Shown here one piece after another: positions 60,322-64,000 of a DNA stretch of 64,000 nucleotides. Position numbers and translations under genes: made by a program. The notes beneath the pieces are model-generated. The model had not been told where the DNA came from. It saw only the letters and a list, made by a program, of their open reading frames with translations, and did no database searches. Position 1 is the first letter of the stretch. Every line of letters begins with the position of its first letter. The DNA comes from Paraburkholderia phenazinium (GTDB taxonomy: Bacteria; Pseudomonadota; Gammaproteobacteria; Burkholderiales; Burkholderiaceae). The stretch spans positions 558,001 through 622,000 of the forward strand of contig NZ_FNCJ01000002.1 of NCBI RefSeq assembly GCF_900100735.1, given 5' to 3'.

Positions 60322-61451
60322 ATTGCCGGAATGACGAACAAGGCGGTTCTCCTTCAGCTTCTATACAGCGACGCCGGCTGCTAGGTACAGCCGTTGCGCT
60401 CCCAGCGATGTGGTTGATGTCCGCGATGCCGCGCGGTGTACGCGCACAGGAGAGCAGTGCAGCTCGAGCGAGCGGAACGTTTGTGCTGTCCTCAGCGCAG
60501 CGCGCGGTGCAGATACGGCAACATGTGACGCCAGCGTTAGTAGCGCAGATCAGGTCGCTGGCCGACGCGGGCCTTGGACGCGAGTCCCATCCCCGTGCCG
60601 TCGTCCACACGCAAGGACTGTTGCCGCATGAGCAGGACCGCGATGCAAGCGTGCTTGCGCAGGAGGACTGGCGCCAGACGCTCACGCAAGGACTCGCGTG
60701 GTGCATCACCGGCCATGCGCCATACGCAGCCCAAGCCACCGCTTACATCGAAGCCTGGGTGGGGAGCTATGCGGCTTCATTCGACCCGATCGACGAAGCG
60801 GATCTCGTCGATCTGCTGTTCGGCTTCGACTTCGTGCAGGAGCGGCTAGCGCCGGCGACGCTCGAGCAGACCCGCCAGCTAGGCCGCCGGTTGGCGACGG
60901 GCTATCTGGGCACGCGCCGCGTGGGCGATCCGAGCACCGGCCTGAACAACTGGCAAAGCCACCGCATCAAGCTGGCGAGCGCCGGTGCGTATCTGTGCGG
61001 CGACACCGATCTGATAGCCGCTGCGCGCGAGGGCTTCATTGCCCATGTGACCCGCAACGTCGATAGCGATGGCCGCACCTACGACTTCGCTCAGCGCGAT
61101 GCATTGCACTACGTGGTCTACGACCTCGAGCCGCTGCTGATGGCTGCCTCGATCGCCGCCGCGCACGGTGACGACTGGTACGGCCTGGTATCGCTGCAGG
61201 GACGGCTGGCGGCGGCGCTGCGCTGGCTCTTGCCATACGCAGCAGGCGACCAGCAACACGAGGAGTTCGTGCACAGCACAGTCGGTTTCGACGCACGCCG
61301 TGCAGCAGCGCATGTGCAAGGCTACGCGGGACTTTGGCAACGCGAAGAGGCCTCGAACCTGTACTGGATCGCCGCGCGTCTCGATCCGCAGTTCACGCGC
61401 ATGGCAGAGGCGCTCGAGGCGCAACCGGTGGTCCGAGGCTTATTCGCTTGA
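60318..61451 (+). CDS. Tat-exported alginate-lyase-family protein
   Basis: Protein of 377 aa with a twin-arginine signal: IQRRRLLGTAVALPAMWLMS, cut near VRAQE. The mature part is helical and matches the alginate lyase superfamily (alpha/alpha toroid): WCITGHAPYAAQATAYIEAW, NNWQSHRIKLASAGAYLCGD and DGRTYDFAQRDALHYVVYDLEPLL (in part). The N-W-x-S-H and the Arg/Tyr residues are typical of the active site. GTG start, coupled to the lactonase stop. It likely cuts a uronic-acid polymer in the periplasm, feeding the pathway. Whether the substrate is alginate, pectin or something else is unknown. Confidence 0.82.
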   Translation: MNCRNDEQGGSPSASIQRRRLLGTAVALPAMWLMSAMPRGVRAQESSAARASGTFVLSSAQRAVQIRQHVTPALVAQIRSLADAGLGRESHPRAVVHTQGLLPHEQDRDASVLAQEDWRQTLTQGLAWCITGHAPYAAQATAYIEAWVGSYAASFDPIDEADLVDLLFGFDFVQERLAPATLEQTRQLGRRLATGYLGTRRVGDPSTGLNNWQSHRIKLASAGAYLCGDTDLIAAAREGFIAHVTRNVDSDGRTYDFAQRDALHYVVYDLEPLLMAASIAAAHGDDWYGLVSLQGRLAAALRWLLPYAAGDQQHEEFVHSTVGFDARRAAAHVQGYAGLWQREEASNLYWIAARLDPQFTRMAEALEAQPVVRGLFA

Positions 61452-61528
61452 GACCGTCCGCGCTGCTGCGCTATCGCACCGACCACGACAACACACCAAG
61501 CAAGACATTGAGGAGACGAGGCCCGATC

Positions 61529-62845
61529 ATGACAATCAAGGTGAAAGGACTCAGGTGGTGGATGATCGGCCTGCTGACGCTCGGCACGATCACCAACTAT
61601 CTGGCGCGCAGTTCATTGAGCGTCGCTGCACCGACGGTCATGCAGCATCTGCAGATCAACACGCATCAATATGGCTGGATTACCGGTGCCTTCATGGTGA
61701 TGTACCCGATCGGCGCGCCGCTGACCGGTTATCTGATGGACCGTATCGGACTACGGGCAGGCTTTCTGATCTGCGGGGTGGCCTGGTCGCTGATCTGCAT
61801 GTCGCACGGCTTTGTCTCCGGCTGGGTGGGGCTGTTCCTGCTGCGCGGCGCGTTGGGCCTGGCGGAGGCATCCTTCATCCCCGGCGGCATGCGTGCGACC
61901 GCTTACTGGTTTCCGGCGCGCGAGCGCGGCATCGCGGCAGGTGTGTTCAACCTCGGCACCTCGACGGGCGCGATTCTCGCGCCGCCCTTGATCGCCTGGT
62001 CGATCCTTCACTACAACTGGCAGACGGCTTTCGTCATCGCCGGCGGTCTCGGTCTGTGCTGGGCCATTCTATGGCTCGTGTTCTACCGGCATCCGGACCG
62101 GCATCCGGCCTTGTCGAAGGAGGAGGCGGCCTATATTGCCGCTGGCCAGGAGAGCACGCTGCGCCAGAACGATGCAGAGAAGCCATCGGTTCTGGCGATT
62201 CTCAAGCAGCGCAACTTCTGGGGCATCGCCTTGCCACGCTTCTTCGCGGACCCGGTATGGGGCACGCTGGTCTACTGGATGCCGCTTTATCTCTATCAGG
62301 CGCGCGGCTTCGATCTGAAGACGATTGCCATGACTGCATGGCTGCCGTTCGTGACCGCCGACATCGGCTGCCTGATGGGCGGCTCGCTCTCGGCGTGGCT
62401 GAAGAGCCGCTTCGGCACGCCGATCGTCGACGGCAAACGCATGGTGTTTACGCTCGCGGCCGTGCTGATGATCGGCATGGCGGGGGTAGGGATGGTGCAG
62501 AGTCCGGTGACGGCGATCTTCCTGCTGTGCCTGGGCGGCTTTGCGCACCAGACGCTGTCGATCACGGTGATTTCGATGTCAGCCGATCTGTTCCCACGTC
62601 GTGAAGTGGGGACCGTCACCGGGCTCGCGGGTTGCGTGGCCGGCATCGGCAATCTGGCTTTTACGCTCGTGATCGGCTGGTTCGTGAGCCGGGTGGGCTA
62701 TACGCCGTTCTTCATTGCGCTCGGTTTTGGCGACCTGATCGGCGCCACGGTGCTATGGACCGTGGTCAAGCCGCTGAAGGCCCAGCCCGTCGAGACATTG
62801 GGGAACGGATTGCTCGAAGAACTCGACCTTGCACGTCGGCGGTAG
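61529..62845 (+). CDS. MFS transporter, glucarate/galactarate type (GudP-like)
   Basis: Anion:cation symporter of 438 aa with twelve membrane segments. LGTITNYLARSSLSVAAPTV near the start is characteristic of the ACS family (GudP, GarP, ExuT). DRIGLRAGF is the loop 2-3 motif. RGALGLAEASFIPGGMRATAYWFPARERGIA (in part) follows. AGGAGACGAGG precedes ATG 61529. The frame is open upstream into the lyase gene, but that part is not homologous. Probable substrate: galacturonate, glucuronate or an aldarate. Last gene of the plus arm of the cluster. Confidence 0.92.
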   Translation: MTIKVKGLRWWMIGLLTLGTITNYLARSSLSVAAPTVMQHLQINTHQYGWITGAFMVMYPIGAPLTGYLMDRIGLRAGFLICGVAWSLICMSHGFVSGWVGLFLLRGALGLAEASFIPGGMRATAYWFPARERGIAAGVFNLGTSTGAILAPPLIAWSILHYNWQTAFVIAGGLGLCWAILWLVFYRHPDRHPALSKEEAAYIAAGQESTLRQNDAEKPSVLAILKQRNFWGIALPRFFADPVWGTLVYWMPLYLYQARGFDLKTIAMTAWLPFVTADIGCLMGGSLSAWLKSRFGTPIVDGKRMVFTLAAVLMIGMAGVGMVQSPVTAIFLLCLGGFAHQTLSITVISMSADLFPRREVGTVTGLAGCVAGIGNLAFTLVIGWFVSRVGYTPFFIALGFGDLIGATVLWTVVKPLKAQPVETLGNGLLEELDLARRR

Positions 62846-63010
62846 CGTACAGTCTCGCGCCTTGACCATACGCGGAATGGTCTCGAGCGGTGCTGTTACG
62901 CGGTAGTGCTCAGGTCCGACCTGCACCACTTCGGCTCGTGCGTAAATCGATGTCATGATCTCAGCGACGGTCTGCGGTCGTTGTGCGGGCTCGTCAACTG
63001 GTCCGTTCAT
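62753..63010 (-). CDS. Possible small protein antisense to the 3' end of the transporter gene
   Basis: Frame of 85 codons starting MNGPVDEPAQRPQTVAEIMT and containing YARAEVVQVGPEHYRVTAPL and RMVKARDCTLPPTCKVEFFE. The amino half has a protein-like pattern. The last 31 codons lie antisense to the transporter gene, which weakens the case, although the stop could also have been displaced. It fills most of an otherwise empty gap of 309 bases. No family recognised. Confidence 0.42.
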   Translation of the reverse strand: MNGPVDEPAQRPQTVAEIMTSIYARAEVVQVGPEHYRVTAPLETIPRMVKARDCTLPPTCKVEFFEQSVPQCLDGLGLQRLDHGP

Positions 63011-63154
63011 ATCTGCTTTCGCCTTACCTACACTACAAGACTGCATTCATTTTCTGCATCGTGTGCCTTGTGCGAAGGCGGCCGGGATGCCTTCCCACTC
63101 GGGTACTGCGATAGTAATGAACGCAACTGAAGGAAACCTTAAGCGCTTGCCCGG

Positions 63155-63943
63155 TTACACGGCCGAACCGCGCTTTGCGGATCGCTGCGGTATCAGCACA
63201 ATGCAAGCCAGGATGAAGGCCAGCAGGATTCCCGATGCATATAGCCGGCTTATCTGCAGACCGCCCTGCGCCAATGGCTTATCGAGGAAGTCGCCCAAGG
63301 TAGCGCCTAGCGGCCGCGTCAGAATAAACGCTGCCCAGAAGAGCGCCGTGCGGAAGACACGTGTCCAGAAATACAGCCCGGCTACGACGATCAAGCCTGC
63401 TCCGAAGAGCATTGCACCGTATTCGTAGCCGATACCGAGGCCGCCGCGGTCCTCGCCCGCCACCCAGTCTCCGAGCGCCGTTCCGAGTGTCTGCGAGAAC
63501 AGGATCGTGATCCAGTAAAACCATTCGGCCTTGCTGGTGACGACGCTCTCCACCGAGACCGTCCCCTCCGATCGGTACCATATCGCCAGACTGGCGATCA
63601 ACAATGCGGCGATCATGCTGGCGCCTCCAGGATAGCCGACACCTAGCGACCGGTCTGCGAAATCCGCCATAGTCGTGCCGAGCGTAGTCGTGGCGACGAT
63701 GGTCGCCCAGTACAGGAAGCGATCGAATGCCTGTGCCTTCACCTGGGCATAAACGAGCCCAATGAACAATATGAGGAAGATTGCCGAACCGATCAGGTAA
63801 CCAAGGTTCAGCGACATCGACACCCAGTCGCCGCCGGTTTCACCGAGCGTGGTCGCCGCTACCTTGATCGCCCAGAAGCCTAACGTCAGTTCGGGAACCT
63901 TGCTGACAGCCTGTGCAGCAAAGTTCGCGGTGCTTTGTTTCAT
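63155..63943 (-). CDS. DUF347-repeat membrane protein (COG4705 type)
   Basis: Inner-membrane protein of 262 aa with eight or nine hydrophobic segments and four copies of a short motif: ATTLGETGGDWVS, TTLGTTMADFADRS, QTLGTALGDWVAG and RPLGATLGDFLDKP. This four-fold T-L-G-x-x-x-G-D-[WF] repeat is the mark of DUF347 proteins, whose role is unknown; some relatives are linked with manganese or metal stress. AAGGA before ATG 63943 decides the start over a codon 18 residues upstream. The gene upstream on this strand is outside the window. Confidence 0.88.
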   Translation of the reverse strand: MKQSTANFAAQAVSKVPELTLGFWAIKVAATTLGETGGDWVSMSLNLGYLIGSAIFLILFIGLVYAQVKAQAFDRFLYWATIVATTTLGTTMADFADRSLGVGYPGGASMIAALLIASLAIWYRSEGTVSVESVVTSKAEWFYWITILFSQTLGTALGDWVAGEDRGGLGIGYEYGAMLFGAGLIVVAGLYFWTRVFRTALFWAAFILTRPLGATLGDFLDKPLAQGGLQISRLYASGILLAFILACIVLIPQRSAKRGSAV

Positions 63944-64000
63944 ATCGCGGTCCTTTATGGAAGGATGGTCGGACGTTGTGCATGCAAGCTCGTGCATCTG

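Overview
The window is GC-rich, gene-dense DNA with short intergenic gaps, frequent 4-base ATGA/GTGA start-stop overlaps and many small conserved proteins. Gene content (split pntAA/pntAB/pntB, soluble NAD-reducing [NiFe] hydrogenase, DUF3096- and DUF3563-like microproteins, a Burkholderia-type trimeric porin, oxidative uronate pathway) points to a beta-proteobacterium of the Burkholderiaceae, most likely Paraburkholderia. This is inferred from gene content alone. No rRNA, tRNA, CRISPR array or prophage was recognised.

Layout. (1) 1-8333, + strand: a redox block of transhydrogenase (pntAA end, pntAB, pntB), zinc alcohol dehydrogenase, and hoxF-hoxU-hoxY-hoxH plus the hydrogenase maturation protease. 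All are closely spaced and could form one transcript linking H2 or alcohol oxidation to NADH and then NADPH. (2) 8394-18624: a stress and envelope region with a universal stress protein, small membrane proteins, a SYLF lipoprotein, DUF3096 and PRC-barrel proteins, a Crp/Fnr regulator, an Nramp-like transporter, a CheB-CheR-PAS fusion and two low-complexity hypotheticals. (3) 18813-22152, - strand: phosphonate uptake genes phnD-phnC-phnE plus a hexapeptide acetyltransferase. (4) 22153-23324: a long gap holding a minus-strand intrinsic terminator, possibly a small RNA locus. (5) 23325-31595: TonB-dependent receptor, LprI-like protein, a polysaccharide deacetylase/glycosyltransferase pair, GNAT, AraC and AlaX. 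(6) 31911-37630: SsuABC/TauABC-like transporter, FRG-domain protein, MHS-type carboxylate transporter. (7) 37706-44601: small proteins, a second divergent Nramp-like transporter, and a LysR / PLP beta-lyase / polar amino-acid ABC transporter cluster. (8) 45086-47049: a rearrangement scar made of a shortened MalT-type LuxR regulator, a 353-bp internally deleted IS6-family remnant with perfect 18-bp ends, and the last 38 codons of kdpE. (9) 47268-51001: hypotheticals, a PTS EIIA-domain protein, a DapA-family enzyme and a BamE-like lipoprotein. (10) 51064-62845: a divergent uronate/aldarate catabolic cluster. (11) 62846-63943: a hypothetical and a DUF347-repeat membrane protein.

In the uronate cluster the likely flow is: entry through the porin and the GudP-like transporter; mutarotation by the aldose epimerase; oxidation by uronate dehydrogenase; lactone opening by the SMP-30 protein; dehydration by glucarate dehydratase; cleavage by the HpcH/HpaI aldolase to pyruvate and tartronate semialdehyde; reduction by the GarR-like enzyme to glycerate. 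A LacI regulator sits at the divergent control region, which has a perfect palindrome and several partial copies. A Tat-exported alginate-lyase-family protein may provide uronates from a polymer.

Start sites were chosen from ribosome-binding sites, neighbour overlaps and signal peptides. Domain and family calls come from motifs read by eye; no database search was possible.
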